This document shows positions 1 to 17,050 of a DNA stretch of 64,000 bases, one piece after another (position 1 is the stretch's first letter; every line of letters starts with the position of its first letter). The position numbers and the translations under genes are program-made. Where the stretch lies: assembly GCF_037991315.1 (NCBI RefSeq), contig NZ_CP150300.1:1-64000 (forward strand). Direction: 5' to 3'. Source of the stretch: Paenibacillus sp. FSL H8-0079 (lineage in GTDB: Bacteria; Bacillota; Bacilli; Paenibacillales; Paenibacillaceae). The notes below the pieces were generated by a model. That model was not told the DNA's origin and did not search any database. It saw nothing but the letters and a program-made list of their open reading frames with translations.

Positions 1-1347
1 GTGGACAGCCATACTTCTGATTTATGGCAGCAAATTTTATCAATCATACAAAACAAACTCAGCAAACCCAGCTTTGACACCTGGTTCAAAGCAACCAAAG
101 CCACAAAGCTGAATGACCGTTCAATCGTCATTTCCGCACCAACTACGTTTGCCGTCGAATGGCTGGAGAGCCGTTACACCAAATTGGTTGGCTCGACGGT
201 ATACGAGCTGCTTGGCAAACAAGTCGATGTGAAATTTGTCATTGAAGAGAACAAGCCTGCTGAACCGGACCCGCAACTACCGGCGCCAACGCCTACAGTT
301 GTACAGGAAGAAGCGGTACTCAGCATGCTGAATCCGAAATATACGTTCGATACATTTGTCATCGGGCCGGGCAACCGTTTTGCCCACGCCGCATCGCTGG
401 CGGTCGCTGAAGCGCCCGCCAAAGCTTACAATCCTCTCTTTCTGTATGGAGGAGTAGGTCTCGGTAAAACTCACTTGATGCATGCGATCGGACATTACGT
501 TCTGGAGCATGATCCGGGCAGCAAAGTCGTTTATTTGTCGTCTGAGAAATTCACGAACGAATTCATTAATTCGATCCGTGACAACCGCGGGGAGAGCTTC
601 CGTAACAAATACCGGAGCGTCGACATTCTGCTCATTGATGATATTCAGTTCTTGGCGGGAAAAGAATCGACACAAGAGGAATTTTTCCATACGTTTAATG
701 CGCTGCATGAGGAACGGAAGCAGATCATCATCTCCAGCGACAGACCACCGAAGGAAATTCCGACACTGGAAGAACGACTTCGTTCTCGCTTTGAATGGGG
801 ATTAATTACGGATATCCAGCCTCCAGATTTGGAGACAAGAATCGCTATTTTGCGTAAGAAAGCACGTGCAGAAAACCTGGATATTCCGAATGAAGCGATG
901 ATGTATATCGCCAACCAGATTGACACCAACATCCGTGAACTGGAAGGCGCACTGATTCGCGTTGTTGCTTATTCTTCGCTGACTAATCAAGATGTAACCA
1001 CTCATCTGGCAGCTGAAGCACTGAAGGATATAATTCCTTCGAGTCGTCCCAAAATGATCACTATTCATGACATCCAACAAAAGGTCGGCGAGTACTATAG
1101 CCTTAAGCTTGAAGATTTCAAAGCACGGAAACGGACCAAGGCAGTTGCTTTCCCAAGACAGATTGCCATGTATCTCTCTCGTGAACTGACAGACTTTTCT
1201 CTGCCCAAAATTGGGGAAGCATTCGGAGGACGAGATCATACCACTGTCATACACGCTCACGAAAAAATCTCCCAAGCCATAAAAATCGATCAGGATCTCT
1301 ATAAAGTTATCAACAACTTAACCGAAAAAATTAAGAATCCAACCTGA
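1..1347 (+). CDS. dnaA: Chromosomal replication initiator DnaA
   Basis: AAA+ ATPase that binds DnaA boxes at oriC and opens the duplex. The 448-residue protein has the usual length. Domain I occupies about residues 1-85 and is followed by a Pro-rich linker near 85-100. The Walker A motif GGVGLGKT is at about 150-157, and Walker B with the sensor segment ([11 protein letters not shown]) is at about 209-220. The C-terminal DNA-binding signature [11 protein letters not shown] starts near 409. The start is GTG at the first base of the window, so its promoter and the upstream DnaA boxes are not visible. It is followed by the oriC-like spacer and dnaN, the usual order in Firmicutes. Confidence 0.98.
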   Translation: MDSHTSDLWQQILSIIQNKLSKPSFDTWFKATKATKLNDRSIVISAPTTFAVEWLESRYTKLVGSTVYELLGKQVDVKFVIEENKPAEPDPQLPAPTPTVVQEEAVLSMLNPKYTFDTFVIGPGNRFAHAASLAVAEAPAKAYNPLFLYGGVGLGKTHLMHAIGHYVLEHDPGSKVVYLSSEKFTNEFINSIRDNRGESFRNKYRSVDILLIDDIQFLAGKESTQEEFFHTFNALHEERKQIIISSDRPPKEIPTLEERLRSRFEWGLITDIQPPDLETRIAILRKKARAENLDIPNEAMMYIANQIDTNIRELEGALIRVVAYSSLTNQDVTTHLAAEALKDIIPSSRPKMITIHDIQQKVGEYYSLKLEDFKARKRTKAVAFPRQIAMYLSRELTDFSLPKIGEAFGGRDHTTVIHAHEKISQAIKIDQDLYKVINNLTEKIKNPT

Positions 1348-1567
1348 ACAAGTCCCAAGCCTATGCACAACGTATACACATGTGGATAGGCTTGGGTGTA
1401 CGGGTTTATACCCACTTATCCACATATTCAGTGCCCCTATTACTATTATTACTAAAAAGATCTTAAAGATATCATCTCCAAAATAGCCATTTCGGAGCTT
1501 AGCCTTCGGCCTTTGAAAAACACCTTTTAACACCCCATCACCCAAAAAATCAGCTAGGAGTGAAACC
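1348..1567. other. oriC: oriC-like dnaA-dnaN spacer with DnaA boxes and DnaA-trios
   Basis: This 220-bp spacer contains a perfect DnaA box TTATCCACA at 1416-1424. A one-mismatch box lies on the other strand at 1381-1389 (CTATCCACA), and two-mismatch boxes lie at 1361-1369, 1372-1380 and 1406-1414. Twelve bases after the perfect box begins a run of TAC/TAT/TTA triplets (about 1437-1456), then an AT-rich stretch. This order (box, short GC-rich piece, DnaA-trios, AT-rich DNA) is the basal unwinding layout known from B. subtilis oriC. The assignment as the unwinding half of oriC is inference from this match and the location. Confidence 0.85.
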
Positions 1568-2710
1568 ATGAAAATCAGCATAATGAAAAACTACTTAAAC
1601 GATTCCATACAGCAAGTATCCAAAGCGATCTCGAGCCGTACAACGATTCCAATTCTGAGCGGTATCAAATTCGACGTGAATCATCAAGGTGTAACGTTGA
1701 CAGCAAGCGACACCGATATATCTATTCAATCCTTCATCCCGCTCGAAGATGGAGATAAAAGCGTGGTTCAGGTAGAACAACCCGGCAGTGTAGTTTTGCC
1801 AGCTAAGTTTTTCGTGGAGATCATCAAGAAGCTGCCATCCCAAGAAGTACACATGGAAGTCAAAGAGAACTTCAACACCTTTATCTCTGCAGGTGCGACT
1901 GAGATTCAACTCGTAGGTCTTGATCCGGAAGAATTCCCGGTACTGCCAAGCATTGAAGAAAACCAAACCGTCTCCATTCCAGGAGATTTGCTGAAAAATA
2001 TGATCAAACAAACCGTCTTCTCCATTTCCACACATGAGACAACACCAATCCTTACAGGCGTACTCTGGAGTTTGGGTGACAACGAATTGAAATTTGTGGC
2101 AACAGACCGTCACCGTCTTGCTACTCGATCTGCAATGCTGGATAATGCAGAAGGTATTCGCTTTAACAACGTGGTCATTTCCGGTAAAACGCTGAACGAA
2201 CTCAGCAAAATCGTTCCGGATCAAAATACCCTTGTGGATATCGTTGTTGCAGATAACCAGGTCCTGTTCAAAATTGACCGTGTATTGTTCTACTCACGTA
2301 TTCTGGACGGAACATATCCCGATACTTCTAGAATTATTCCAACGTCATACAAAACAGAACTCGTTTTAGATACAAAAAAATTAAGTGAATCCATTGACCG
2401 GGCTTATTTGCTGTCGCGTGAAGAGAAAACAAACATTGTGCGTATGCAAACCATGGATTCGGGATCAGTCGAAATTTCCTCAAGCTCTTCCGAGCTAGGT
2501 AAAGTAAGAGAAGAAATCGAACCTGCCGAGTTTACAGGAGAACCGTTAAAAATCTCATTCAACTCCAAATACATGCTGGATGTGTTGAAAGTCGTTGAAA
2601 GTGAGCAGCTGATGATCGCTTTTACCGGCGTCATGAGTCCAATCATCTTGAAACCGCTGGATGACAGTCACAGCCTTTACGTCATATTGCCATATCGGAC
2701 GACCAACTAA
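1568..2710 (+). CDS. dnaN: DNA polymerase III beta subunit (sliding clamp)
   Basis: Ring-shaped processivity clamp that tethers PolC and DnaE to DNA. The 380-residue product has the normal clamp length and begins MKISIMKNYLNDSIQQVSKA, typical of Firmicute beta clamps. It ends in the conserved 'PLDD....YVILPYRTTN' tail, which shapes the peptide-binding pocket region. The ATG follows the SD-like AGGAG at about 1556. It lies 220 bp after dnaA and starts a run of co-directional genes (dnaN-yaaA-recF-remB-gyrB) with short gaps, suggesting an operon. Confidence 0.97.
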   Translation: MKISIMKNYLNDSIQQVSKAISSRTTIPILSGIKFDVNHQGVTLTASDTDISIQSFIPLEDGDKSVVQVEQPGSVVLPAKFFVEIIKKLPSQEVHMEVKENFNTFISAGATEIQLVGLDPEEFPVLPSIEENQTVSIPGDLLKNMIKQTVFSISTHETTPILTGVLWSLGDNELKFVATDRHRLATRSAMLDNAEGIRFNNVVISGKTLNELSKIVPDQNTLVDIVVADNQVLFKIDRVLFYSRILDGTYPDTSRIIPTSYKTELVLDTKKLSESIDRAYLLSREEKTNIVRMQTMDSGSVEISSSSSELGKVREEIEPAEFTGEPLKISFNSKYMLDVLKVVESEQLMIAFTGVMSPIILKPLDDSHSLYVILPYRTTN

Positions 2711-2726
2711 CGAAAGGAAGATCACA

Positions 2727-2942
2727 GTGAACCAAGTTACGATTCGAACGGAATATATTAAGCTTGACCAATTTTTGAAACTGGCTGATTGCATCCCAAC
2801 CGGAGGTATGGCCAAAGCTTTGCTGCAGGAGGGACTTGTACGTGTGAATAAAGAGCCCGAGGAACGTCGGGGACGTAAGTTATACCCTGGGGATATCGTT
2901 GAAGTGGACGGAGAAGGCACATTCGAAGTTGCCGCAGAATAA
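2727..2942 (+). CDS. yaaA: S4-domain RNA-binding protein YaaA
   Basis: A 71-residue protein equal in length to B. subtilis YaaA and made almost entirely of one S4 RNA-binding fold (LDQFLKLADCIPTGGMAKAL ... GDIVEVDG). I chose the GTG at 2727, preceded by GAAAGGAAG at about 2712. An open frame extends upstream into dnaN, but a start there would overlap the clamp gene and lacks an SD. It lies between dnaN and recF as in other Firmicutes. The family is thought to act in RNA or ribosome processes; the exact substrate is not evident here. Confidence 0.93.
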   Translation: MNQVTIRTEYIKLDQFLKLADCIPTGGMAKALLQEGLVRVNKEPEERRGRKLYPGDIVEVDGEGTFEVAAE

Positions 2943-2999
2943 GAAGACCAGTTCGATCCTGCTGCCTCCTGACGGACGGGATAAAAGGGAGGTTACCGC

Positions 3000-4112
3000 G
3001 TGTTTGTGAACAGCATTGATCTGCAGAATTTCCGCAATTATGAACATCTGAGACTGGACTCTTTTGGTCCTGTAAACTTGTTGATCGGACAAAATGCTCA
3101 AGGAAAGACCAATCTTGCAGAGGCGATTTTTGTACTTGCACTCACCAAGAGCCACCGTACATCCCGTGACAAGGAGTTAATCCGTTTTGGTGAGGAACGT
3201 GCCAGACTTGCAGCAGAAGTCGACAAAAAGTACGGATCGGTCAAGCTTGAACTGTCTTTGTCACAACAAGGCAAAAAAGCGAAGATTAACGGCCTGGAGC
3301 AGCGCAAGTTAAGTGATTTTGTCGGAGCGCTTAATGTCGTGATGTTTGCACCGGAAGATCTGGAGATTGTAAAAGGCACACCGGGGGTCCGCCGCCGGTT
3401 TCTTGACATGGAGATTGGACAGGTTGCACCAGGTTACCTGTATCATCTGCAGCAATATCAAAAAGTGCTGGTCCAACGAAACAATTTACTTAAGCAGCTA
3501 TGGGGACAAGGGGCGTCGGCCCAGACCATGCTTGAGGTGTGGAACGAACAACTGGTTGAGCATGGTGTTAAAATCGTCAAAAAAAGGAAACAATTCATAA
3601 AGAAACTGCAAAAGTGGGCAGAAACGATTCATCAAGGGATCACCGGAGGCGGAGAAGTCTTGCGGCTGGCCTACCTTCCTTCCTTCAGCGAAGCCGCTGA
3701 AGAAGATGAAGCTGTCTTAATGGACCAATTTATGATAAAATTATCACAAATGAAAGAGCAGGAGATTCGCCGAGGCACAACCCTTAGTGGGCCGCATCGG
3801 GATGACCTGTCCTTTTTCATTAACGATCGGGAAGTACAAACATATGGCTCGCAGGGGCAGCAGCGCACAACGGCGTTGTCCCTTAAACTTGCGGAAATTG
3901 AACTGATTCACGAAGAAATCGGAGAATATCCGGTCCTACTGCTCGACGACGTCCTGTCCGAACTGGATCCTTTTCGCCAGACACAGCTGATCGAAACGTT
4001 CCAGAGTAAGGTGCAAACCTTTATTACGGCTACGGGGATCGAGAGCCTGAACGTTGACAAGCTCAAAGATGCCAGTATTTATCACGTTCATGCCGGACAG
4101 GTTGAACGCTAA
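3000..4112 (+). CDS. recF: DNA replication and repair protein RecF
   Basis: SMC-like ATPase that helps load RecA at gapped or stalled forks. The 370 residues match the family. Walker A GQNAQGKTN is at about 30-38, the ABC-type signature LSGPHRDD at about 262, and Walker B with the D-loop (LLLDDVLSELD) at about 314-324. The start is GTG at 3000, with the strong SD AAAGGGAGG ending about 8 bases before it. It is co-directional with yaaA (57-bp gap) and remB (13-bp gap), fitting a replication operon. Confidence 0.97.
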   Translation: MFVNSIDLQNFRNYEHLRLDSFGPVNLLIGQNAQGKTNLAEAIFVLALTKSHRTSRDKELIRFGEERARLAAEVDKKYGSVKLELSLSQQGKKAKINGLEQRKLSDFVGALNVVMFAPEDLEIVKGTPGVRRRFLDMEIGQVAPGYLYHLQQYQKVLVQRNNLLKQLWGQGASAQTMLEVWNEQLVEHGVKIVKKRKQFIKKLQKWAETIHQGITGGGEVLRLAYLPSFSEAAEEDEAVLMDQFMIKLSQMKEQEIRRGTTLSGPHRDDLSFFINDREVQTYGSQGQQRTTALSLKLAEIELIHEEIGEYPVLLLDDVLSELDPFRQTQLIETFQSKVQTFITATGIESLNVDKLKDASIYHVHAGQVER

Positions 4113-4125
4113 GGAGTGAGGGCTT

Positions 4126-4374
4126 ATGTACATTCATCTGGGCGGTGAGAAGATTATCCGTTCTTCCGAATTGGTCGCTATTTTTGATATATCGATTGAA
4201 AAATCCTCAAAGATCTCCAAGCAGTATGTCACGCATGCCGAGCAGGAAAAAACAGTGGAACACATCGGCGAAGAGGAAGCCAAGTCCATTGTGGTGACCA
4301 AAAACATTGTGTACTATTCGCCTATTTCCTCAGCCACGCTGAAGAAGCGGGCTCACATTTTTCCTGATCTCTAG
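4126..4374 (+). CDS. remB: Extracellular matrix regulator RemB (YaaB, DUF370)
   Basis: An 82-residue DUF370-type protein beginning MYIHLGGEKIIRSSELVAIF. In B. subtilis RemB (YaaB) takes part, with RemA, in activating biofilm matrix genes. Identification rests on the N-terminal signature, the length and the position between recF and gyrB. The ATG is preceded by AAGGAGTGAG. A 144-bp gap to gyrB holds no obvious terminator, so read-through into gyrB is likely. Confidence 0.88.
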   Translation: MYIHLGGEKIIRSSELVAIFDISIEKSSKISKQYVTHAEQEKTVEHIGEEEAKSIVVTKNIVYYSPISSATLKKRAHIFPDL

Positions 4375-4509
4375 CGTTGGTGTCGCATAAAAGGTGTGTC
4401 TTTTGCTGCTTGTCCTTATGTGGACAGCTGGCTGAAATGAAGGACGTTGCCTATTTCAGCAAACATTCTTAGTTAACGCATATTTACGATATTGAATCTA
4501 TAGAAGTAG

Positions 4510-6429
<1,920 letters not shown>

Positions 6430-6441
6430 CGATATTCGAAG

Positions 6442-6466
6442 AGGCGCCTGCGAGGGCGCCTTTTTA
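6442..6466 (+). terminator. Intrinsic terminator after gyrB
   Basis: Perfect 7-bp stem AGGCGCC (6442-6448) / GGCGCCT (6455-6461) with a 6-nt loop and a T-run to 6465, 12 bp past the gyrB stop. Confidence 0.9.
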
Positions 6467-6517
6467 TATTATTGGAATCATTGAAGAGAGAAGCTAATAG
6501 ACCTCCGTATTCAATTG

Positions 6518-7465
6518 TTACCGACGTACACGTTTTTTAGCAGACGAGGCCTGTGCTTTAGGGGATGGACGAGAGGTTTTACCCTTTTTGGAGGGCAGAC
6601 GACCGTATGCAATCGCATATCGTTTGATCTTTCGGTATGTCTCCTTGTCCGGCAGTAAGCCAAAAGCATAAATGCCTGGCAGTGTATTGACTTCAAGAAT
6701 CCAGGGGCGCCCTTCTTCGTCTAGCGCAATATCAATCCCAATCTCTTTGAGCCTTGGAAATGATGTTTGCAATTGCACGGCGGTGTGAATGCCTAATCGG
6801 TATAGCTCATGGCGAAGCTTCTTGAAGCCATCCTGATGAAGATGGGGAAGTACGAGTTCTTCAAACGTGGCCAATCGTCCACCACCATGAATGTTGGTGA
6901 TGATTTTGCCCGGTGCGGCGACCCGACCCAGCACACCAGTTGTTTCCCAGTTGTGTTGCAGATTTTTCTGGGTCAACACGCGCAAGTCAAAAGGCAAACC
7001 CTGATGCTTCATCAGCGGGATTCCTTGTTGAATGATATAGTCACGTCTTTGAATGCGATCATTCAGTGCCCGTTCGAGATCATCCAAGGAGTGAAATGAC
7101 CTCTCCTCTGTTCCGTATTGGAGTTGATACGTTGTTGTGAGGTGGGTAGCTCTGGAGGTAACAGAGGTCGCCAAGGTTTCGTCAGTTAGGCTTCGATCAT
7201 TGGGTTCTTCAGTAACCTCTGCATCTGTGGTGGAATCTTCGGAATAAAATACAGGTTGGTACATTCGGGTGGTTTTCACCCGCATGACGCCATTGCCATA
7301 AGTACCACGGTCCGGTTTGATATAGTTCGACTCAAATAATTCAGTCATTCGTTCCAGGGTTTGACGGCTATATTTTCGGGTCACAGGGATATATTCATTC
7401 ACATTGCGACTGCGTTGTAACACAGCTGTTTTGGCCCATTTGCTGGAGACACGCTGGATACCCAA
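6518..7465 (-). CDS. YheC/YheD-family ATP-grasp protein
   Basis: A 315-residue protein of the YheC/YheD family (spore-coat-associated ATP-grasp-like proteins). Supporting segments are an N-terminal IKPDRGTYGNGVMRVK, a central QQGIPLMKHQGLPFDLRVL, and a C-terminal IDIALDEEGRPWILEVNTLPG, which carries the metal-binding Glu and Asn typical of ATP-grasp enzymes. The C-terminus is Lys/Arg/Ser-rich. The start is TTG at 7465, with AAAGGA about ten bases upstream on the minus strand. It is the only minus-strand gene between the two gyrase genes. The substrate is unknown; the spore link comes from family annotation only. Confidence 0.85.
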   Translation of the reverse strand: MGIQRVSSKWAKTAVLQRSRNVNEYIPVTRKYSRQTLERMTELFESNYIKPDRGTYGNGVMRVKTTRMYQPVFYSEDSTTDAEVTEEPNDRSLTDETLATSVTSRATHLTTTYQLQYGTEERSFHSLDDLERALNDRIQRRDYIIQQGIPLMKHQGLPFDLRVLTQKNLQHNWETTGVLGRVAAPGKIITNIHGGGRLATFEELVLPHLHQDGFKKLRHELYRLGIHTAVQLQTSFPRLKEIGIDIALDEEGRPWILEVNTLPGIYAFGLLPDKETYRKIKRYAIAYGRLPSKKGKTSRPSPKAQASSAKKRVRR

Positions 7466-7892
7466 GATTCATCAGTCCTTTCATGTTTTGCTCAGTTCTC
7501 AAGAGGGGAAGACACGGAGAAATCGAAGGACAAGAGACGATTTCAGTGGTATAATAGAGAAATATGGCGTTTTGTGCGATGAGCTGCACAATTTGCAGTT
7601 TGATCGTAGAACGGGAACGGCTTTAGCCTCGGTAGGCACAGTACACATGCCGCTTTTTCTAGCATTGTATGTGCAATTGGAGAGGAAGGCAGGGCGAATC
7701 CCCAGAGACGCAGAAGTTCCCGGAAGAAAGGCTATTGCCCAGCGGACGTTTAATTGTGTAACTTTTGTGAAAGTAATATAATAAAGAGTAGCGTTCTTGC
7801 GCGGTTTTAGCCTTGTTAGGCTTTTCACATATAATCAATTTTTTTGCATGACGGAATGGAACGTTTGTTGAAGGACAAGAAGGAGGTCCAGC
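7466..7892. other. Spacer between yheC-like gene and gyrA
   Basis: 427 bp containing divergent upstream regions. Several short frames run through it on both strands, none with a good SD or recognisable protein. The only clear signal is the gyrA promoter near 7754-7782. The gyrA SD, AAGGAGGTCC, lies about 12 bases before its ATG. Confidence 0.6.
7754..7782 (+). promoter_or_regulatory. Putative sigma-A promoter of gyrA
   Basis: A perfect -10 TATAAT (7777-7782) lies 17 bp after a weak -35 TTGTGT (7754-7759). The start site would be near 7789, leaving about 100 nt of leader before gyrA. Confidence 0.65.
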
Positions 7893-10454
7893 ATGGCGGA
7901 AGAAATGAACTCTCAGATTACAGATCGGGATATAGGCGTCGAGATGCGTGAATCGTTTATGGATTATGCGATGAGCATCATCGTTAGCCGTGCCTTACCT
8001 GACGTGCGTGATGGATTGAAGCCGGTTCACCGGCGTATTCTGTACGCTATGTCAGAGCTCGGCATGACACCCGATAAACCACATAAAAAATCAGCCAGAA
8101 TCGTCGGCGAAGTTATCGGTAAGTATCACCCGCACGGTGACTCTGCTGTTTACGAGACGATGGTACGGATGGCACAGGATTTCTCCCTGCGTTATATGCA
8201 CGTAGATGGACATGGTAACTTTGGATCGGTCGATGGCGATATGGCAGCAGCGATGCGTTATACCGAAGCTCGTCTCTCCAAGATTGCAATGGAAATGCTC
8301 AGAGATATCAACAAGGATACGATTGACTTCCAGCCGAACTATGACGGTGAAGAACATGAACCAATCGTACTGCCTGCTCGTTTCCCTAACTTGCTTGTCA
8401 ATGGGGTCGGCGGGATCGCGGTAGGTATGGCCACCAATATTCCTCCTCATAATCTGGGAGAGGTCATTGACGGTGTACAGGCCATGATTCAAAATCCGGA
8501 TATTACATCCATGGAACTGATGGATTACATTCAAGGGCCAGACTTCCCAACGTCCGGTTACATTTTGGGACGCTCAGGCATTCGTCAAGCGTATCAGACC
8601 GGACGTGGTTCAGTAACGATGCGGGCCAAAACCAACATCGAAGAGAATAACAATAAAGCGAGAATTATCGTTACAGAGCTCCCTTATCAGGTGAACAAGG
8701 CGAGACTCGTTGAGAAAATCGCCGAGTTGGTACGTGATAAAAAAATTGATGGCATTACAGACCTTCGTGATGAGTCTGACCGTAATGGTATGCGGGTTGT
8801 AATTGAGCTCCGCAGAGACGTGAATCCGGGGGTTGTTCTGAACAACTTGTACAAACACACATCGATGCAATCCACTTTCGGAATTAACATGCTTGCGATT
8901 GTAAATAAAGAGCCTAAAATCCTGAACTTGCGTGAAGTGTTGTATCACTATCTGCAGCATCAGATTGAGGTTATTCGCAGACGTACGCAGTTTGAACTGA
9001 AGAAGGCTGAAGCTCGTGCACATATTCTGGAAGGCTTGCGCATTGCGCTGGATCATATCGATGAGATTATTACATTGATTCGTTCATCAAGTAATGCAGA
9101 TGCAGCCAGAGAAGGTTTGATTGAGCGCTTCTCACTCAGTCATGATCAGGCTCAAGCGATTCTTGATATGCGTTTGCAACGCCTCACAGGTCTGGAACGC
9201 GAACGTATTGAGAACGAATATAACGAACTGATGGTTAAAATCAGGGAGTACCGTGAAATCTTGGCCAATGAGCATCTGGTGCTTGAGATTATCAGTACGG
9301 AGCTGCAAGAGATTCGTGACCGCTTTAGCGATGATCGTCGTACAGAGATCACTGTAGGCGAAGAGAGTATTCTGGATGAGGACCTGATTCCACGTGAAGA
9401 GGTTATTATCACGATTACCCATACAGGCTACGTGAAACGTCTGCCGGTATCCACATACCGCAGCCAGAAACGTGGTGGACGTGGGGTTGTAGGGATGGAC
9501 ACCAAAGATACCGACTTTGTTGAGCATCTATTTGTGACCAACTCTCACAATTACCTCATGTTCTTCACTGATAAAGGTAAAGTGTATCGTCTCAAAGCTT
9601 ATGAGATTCCAGAGCTTGGACGTACTGCACGGGGAACACCAATTATCAACCTGATTCAGATCGAGCAGGGCGAATCGGTTAATGCCGTGATTCCAGTTCA
9701 GGAATTTGAAAGTGACAGATACTTGTTCTTTGCTACCCGTCAAGGGGTTGTGAAGAAGACGCCACTTGAGGATTACACCAATATTCGCAAAGGCGGCCTG
9801 ATCGGTATTTCCTTGCGTGATGATGATATCCTGATCGATGTTAAGCTGACCGATGGACAGCAAGAGATCATTATGGGTACAGCTCATGGGATGTCTATCC
9901 GATTCTCGGAAGGTAATGTACGTTCCATGGGACGTAGTGCTACCGGGGTTAAAGGGATCACATTGGATGAACAGGATGCCGTTATTGGCATGGATGTAGT
10001 CGATAAAGAGCTTGATGTTCTGATCGTTACAGCCAAAGGTTACGGTAAACGTACACCTGTCAGTGATTATCGGATGCAGACTCGTGGCGGTAAAGGGATC
10101 AAAACCATTAACGTCACAGAGAAGAATGGCTCAGTAGTCAGCCTCAAGATGGTTAAAACCGAAGAGGATCTGATGATTATCACGTCTAGCGGTACTTTGA
10201 TCCGGATGAGCATGGAAGGCATATCCACCATGGGTCGATACACGCAAGGTGTGAAGCTGATTCATACTCGTGATGAGGATTCGGTAGCAACAGTTAGCCG
10301 AATTGACAAAAATGAAGAAGAACCAGACGATGAGTCACTTGAAGGCTTCGAAGAAGGCGGGGAGACCCAAGCTCCGGCAGTAAGCCTGGAAGAAGAAACC
10401 GTTTCTGACGCGGAAGCTGAAGTTGAGGGCGACGATTCTGGTTCGGAAGCATAA
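7893..10454 (+). CDS. gyrA: DNA gyrase subunit A
   Basis: Breakage-reunion subunit of gyrase, 853 residues. The catalytic Tyr lies in AAMRYTEAR at about residue 123. The quinolone-determining region reads [17 protein letters not shown] with Ser84 and Glu88, the usual Gram-positive susceptible residues. The GyrA-box QKRGGRG is near 525 and heads the C-terminal beta-pinwheel. The last ~50 residues form a strongly acidic Glu/Asp-rich tail. It has its own promoter and terminator, separate from gyrB. Confidence 0.98.
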   Translation: MAEEMNSQITDRDIGVEMRESFMDYAMSIIVSRALPDVRDGLKPVHRRILYAMSELGMTPDKPHKKSARIVGEVIGKYHPHGDSAVYETMVRMAQDFSLRYMHVDGHGNFGSVDGDMAAAMRYTEARLSKIAMEMLRDINKDTIDFQPNYDGEEHEPIVLPARFPNLLVNGVGGIAVGMATNIPPHNLGEVIDGVQAMIQNPDITSMELMDYIQGPDFPTSGYILGRSGIRQAYQTGRGSVTMRAKTNIEENNNKARIIVTELPYQVNKARLVEKIAELVRDKKIDGITDLRDESDRNGMRVVIELRRDVNPGVVLNNLYKHTSMQSTFGINMLAIVNKEPKILNLREVLYHYLQHQIEVIRRRTQFELKKAEARAHILEGLRIALDHIDEIITLIRSSSNADAAREGLIERFSLSHDQAQAILDMRLQRLTGLERERIENEYNELMVKIREYREILANEHLVLEIISTELQEIRDRFSDDRRTEITVGEESILDEDLIPREEVIITITHTGYVKRLPVSTYRSQKRGGRGVVGMDTKDTDFVEHLFVTNSHNYLMFFTDKGKVYRLKAYEIPELGRTARGTPIINLIQIEQGESVNAVIPVQEFESDRYLFFATRQGVVKKTPLEDYTNIRKGGLIGISLRDDDILIDVKLTDGQQEIIMGTAHGMSIRFSEGNVRSMGRSATGVKGITLDEQDAVIGMDVVDKELDVLIVTAKGYGKRTPVSDYRMQTRGGKGIKTINVTEKNGSVVSLKMVKTEEDLMIITSSGTLIRMSMEGISTMGRYTQGVKLIHTRDEDSVATVSRIDKNEEEPDDESLEGFEEGGETQAPAVSLEEETVSDAEAEVEGDDSGSEA

Positions 10455-10503
10455 GAATAAAATTACTGAAAACCAATCTCTTGGAGATTGGAATAATATT
10501 AAG

Positions 10504-10530
10504 AGGGCTCCCATTGGGGGCCCTTTTGTT
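10504..10530 (+). terminator. Intrinsic terminator after gyrA
   Basis: Stem AGGGCTCCC (10504-10512) pairs with GGGGGCCCT (10516-10524, one G-U) around a 3-nt loop, followed by TTTTGTT. Confidence 0.85.
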
Positions 10531-10678
10531 GCATCAAGGAACCATCACTTTGATTAATCAGAATCTGGGATGTACAGCCTGATTTTTGAGTAATATAATG
10601 GGAAATATCATGAAAAAACCGGGACTATGGTCTTGTTTTGTTATTAACATAGAAGAACGATGAGTGAGGGGAATAAAC

Positions 10679-11797
10679 ATGGGATTAATTACCCTGTCAG
10701 AAGTCAAACCAGGACTCAAACTTGGAAGTGATGTGCAAACGCTTCGCGGCAACGTCCTGCTTCAGAAGGGCAAAGTCATTTTACCCAAGGATATGGAAGT
10801 GCTCAGAGCCTTTATGATTCACCAGGTAGATATTGAACAAGAAAGAATGGTATCAGGCAGTACAGGAACCAAAGGTGCATCTGGGCCGACAGGAAGTACA
10901 GCAAATGAGAAGAATGGTGAACGGGCAGGAAAGACGGGGAACCTCGTCACAGCTCCTGCAGTAACGTCTCTACAGGATGAGTATGAGAAGATGGTCGGAT
11001 TAACCAAAAATGCATTCCTGTCCTCTCTAGCGGCTGAATTGCCTGTATATGAGTTGCGTACACAGTTGGAGGCTTTATTTGTACATCTCAAACAATATAA
11101 TGTGCTTACCTTTAGCCCACGAGTAATACAAGAACATGATTATGTGTATCACCATGCCGTACTGAGTGCGATCACATCGTATCAATTGGCTCAATGGACG
11201 GATCTCCCCTCCAAGGATTGGATGCAAGTTGCTTTTGCAGGCCTGTTCCATGATATTGGTAACAACAAGGTAGATCCTCAGATTCTCCATAAACCATCTA
11301 CGTTGACGGCTACAGAGCAGGAAGAAATTCGTCAGCATACTAAATATGGTTATCAGATTCTTAAACAGGCAAAAGCCATTAATGAGGGTGCCAGACTTGC
11401 AGCCTTGCAGCATCATGAAAAAGTGGATGGATCGGGCTATCCATTGCAGCTTAGTGGAACACAGATTCATATCTACGCCAAAATTGTAGCTATCGCTGAT
11501 ATTTTCCATGCTATGACGCTGGAGAAGATCTACCGTAAGGCACAATCACCTTATCTGGTGCTGGAACAGATCCAGAGTGAAGCGTTCGGGAAATTAGATC
11601 CTGCAATCGTAAGTGTATTTGTTCAACGGTCGACCCAGATTCATAATGGCATTCGAGTAAAACTAAGCAATAATCAAATTGGAGAGATCGTATTCTCTGA
11701 TCGAGATCATCCTACAAGGCCTATGGTGTCAGTAGAAGGAACCATCATTAACCTAATGCAGCAACGGCAGCTTCACATTCAAGAGGTTATCGGTTAA
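10679..11797 (+). CDS. HD-GYP domain phosphodiesterase-like protein
   Basis: A 372-residue protein with a complete HD-GYP domain, a class that often hydrolyses cyclic-di-GMP. The HD motif HDIGN is at about residue 191 and HHEKVDGSGYP at about 244. The N-terminal ~55 residues form a small domain beginning MGLITLSEVKPGLKLG. A low-complexity linker rich in Gly, Thr, Ser and Lys lies at about 60-85. I use ATG 10679, about 8 bases after AGGGG; a GTG at 10664 is in frame but lacks an SD. It stands alone between gyrA and the rRNA operon. No signal peptide or membrane segment is seen, so a cytosolic c-di-GMP phosphodiesterase role is likely but inferred. Confidence 0.88.
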   Translation: MGLITLSEVKPGLKLGSDVQTLRGNVLLQKGKVILPKDMEVLRAFMIHQVDIEQERMVSGSTGTKGASGPTGSTANEKNGERAGKTGNLVTAPAVTSLQDEYEKMVGLTKNAFLSSLAAELPVYELRTQLEALFVHLKQYNVLTFSPRVIQEHDYVYHHAVLSAITSYQLAQWTDLPSKDWMQVAFAGLFHDIGNNKVDPQILHKPSTLTATEQEEIRQHTKYGYQILKQAKAINEGARLAALQHHEKVDGSGYPLQLSGTQIHIYAKIVAIADIFHAMTLEKIYRKAQSPYLVLEQIQSEAFGKLDPAIVSVFVQRSTQIHNGIRVKLSNNQIGEIVFSDRDHPTRPMVSVEGTIINLMQQRQLHIQEVIG

Positions 11798-11928
11798 CTA
11801 TAGATAATTAGAGCAACTTGATGAGAGGGTCTTTCTTTTATAGAGAGGCCTCTTTATGTGAAACAAGCGTGGTAATGTAGATATACTACGAAGATTATAA
11901 AAAGATTTATAATTAATCAAAAAAAGAC

Positions 11929-11957
11929 TTGCAAACAAAAACTGTACATGGTATATT
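11929..11957 (+). promoter_or_regulatory. rRNA promoter P1
   Basis: TTGCAA (11929-11934), a 17-bp spacer, then TATATT (11952-11957). An A/T-rich stretch directly upstream resembles an UP element. Confidence 0.8.
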
Positions 11958-12038
11958 CTAATTCCGGCCAAGAAAACACGGTTTACACGGTGCGGCAAGC
12001 AAATGAAATAAGCTTCGAAAGAAACTTAAAAAAAGAGC

Positions 12039-12067
12039 TTGCAAAGTTGGTTCGGATGTGATAAGAT
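12039..12067 (+). promoter_or_regulatory. rRNA promoter P2
   Basis: TTGCAA (12039-12044), a 17-bp spacer, then TAAGAT (12062-12067). It has the same -35 hexamer as P1 and lies 110 bp downstream of it, the usual tandem arrangement. Confidence 0.8.
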
Positions 12068-12110
12068 ATAAAAGTTGCTGAAGAGAACAACGTTCGGCAG
12101 CGAAACAAGT

Positions 12111-12141
12111 TTGATCTTTGAAAACTGAACAACGAGTGAGT
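12111..12141 (+). promoter_or_regulatory. boxA antiterminator and left arm of 16S processing stem
   Basis: GATCTTTGAAAACTGAAC is the boxA-like motif found before Bacillus rRNA. Bases 12121-12141 are complementary, with one mismatch in 21, to 13877-13897 after the 16S gene. Together they form the long stem cleaved by RNase III. Confidence 0.8.
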
Positions 12142-12264
12142 AAACATTCTGCTTGCAGAATGAACGCAAAAGTTTGAGACAAGCCTTGGCTTGGATCGAC
12201 TGGAGCACAAATGAGATTTTTAATCTCGTCAGATTCAAAATGAGCATATCGCTCTTTTCAATAC

Positions 12265-17050
<4,786 letters not shown>

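Larger units (their letters stand above)
11798..12264 (+). other. rRNA operon leader region
   Basis: 467 bp without protein genes. It holds an AT-rich upstream part, two sigma-A promoters, a boxA-type antitermination sequence and the left half of the 16S processing stem, listed separately. Confidence 0.85.
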
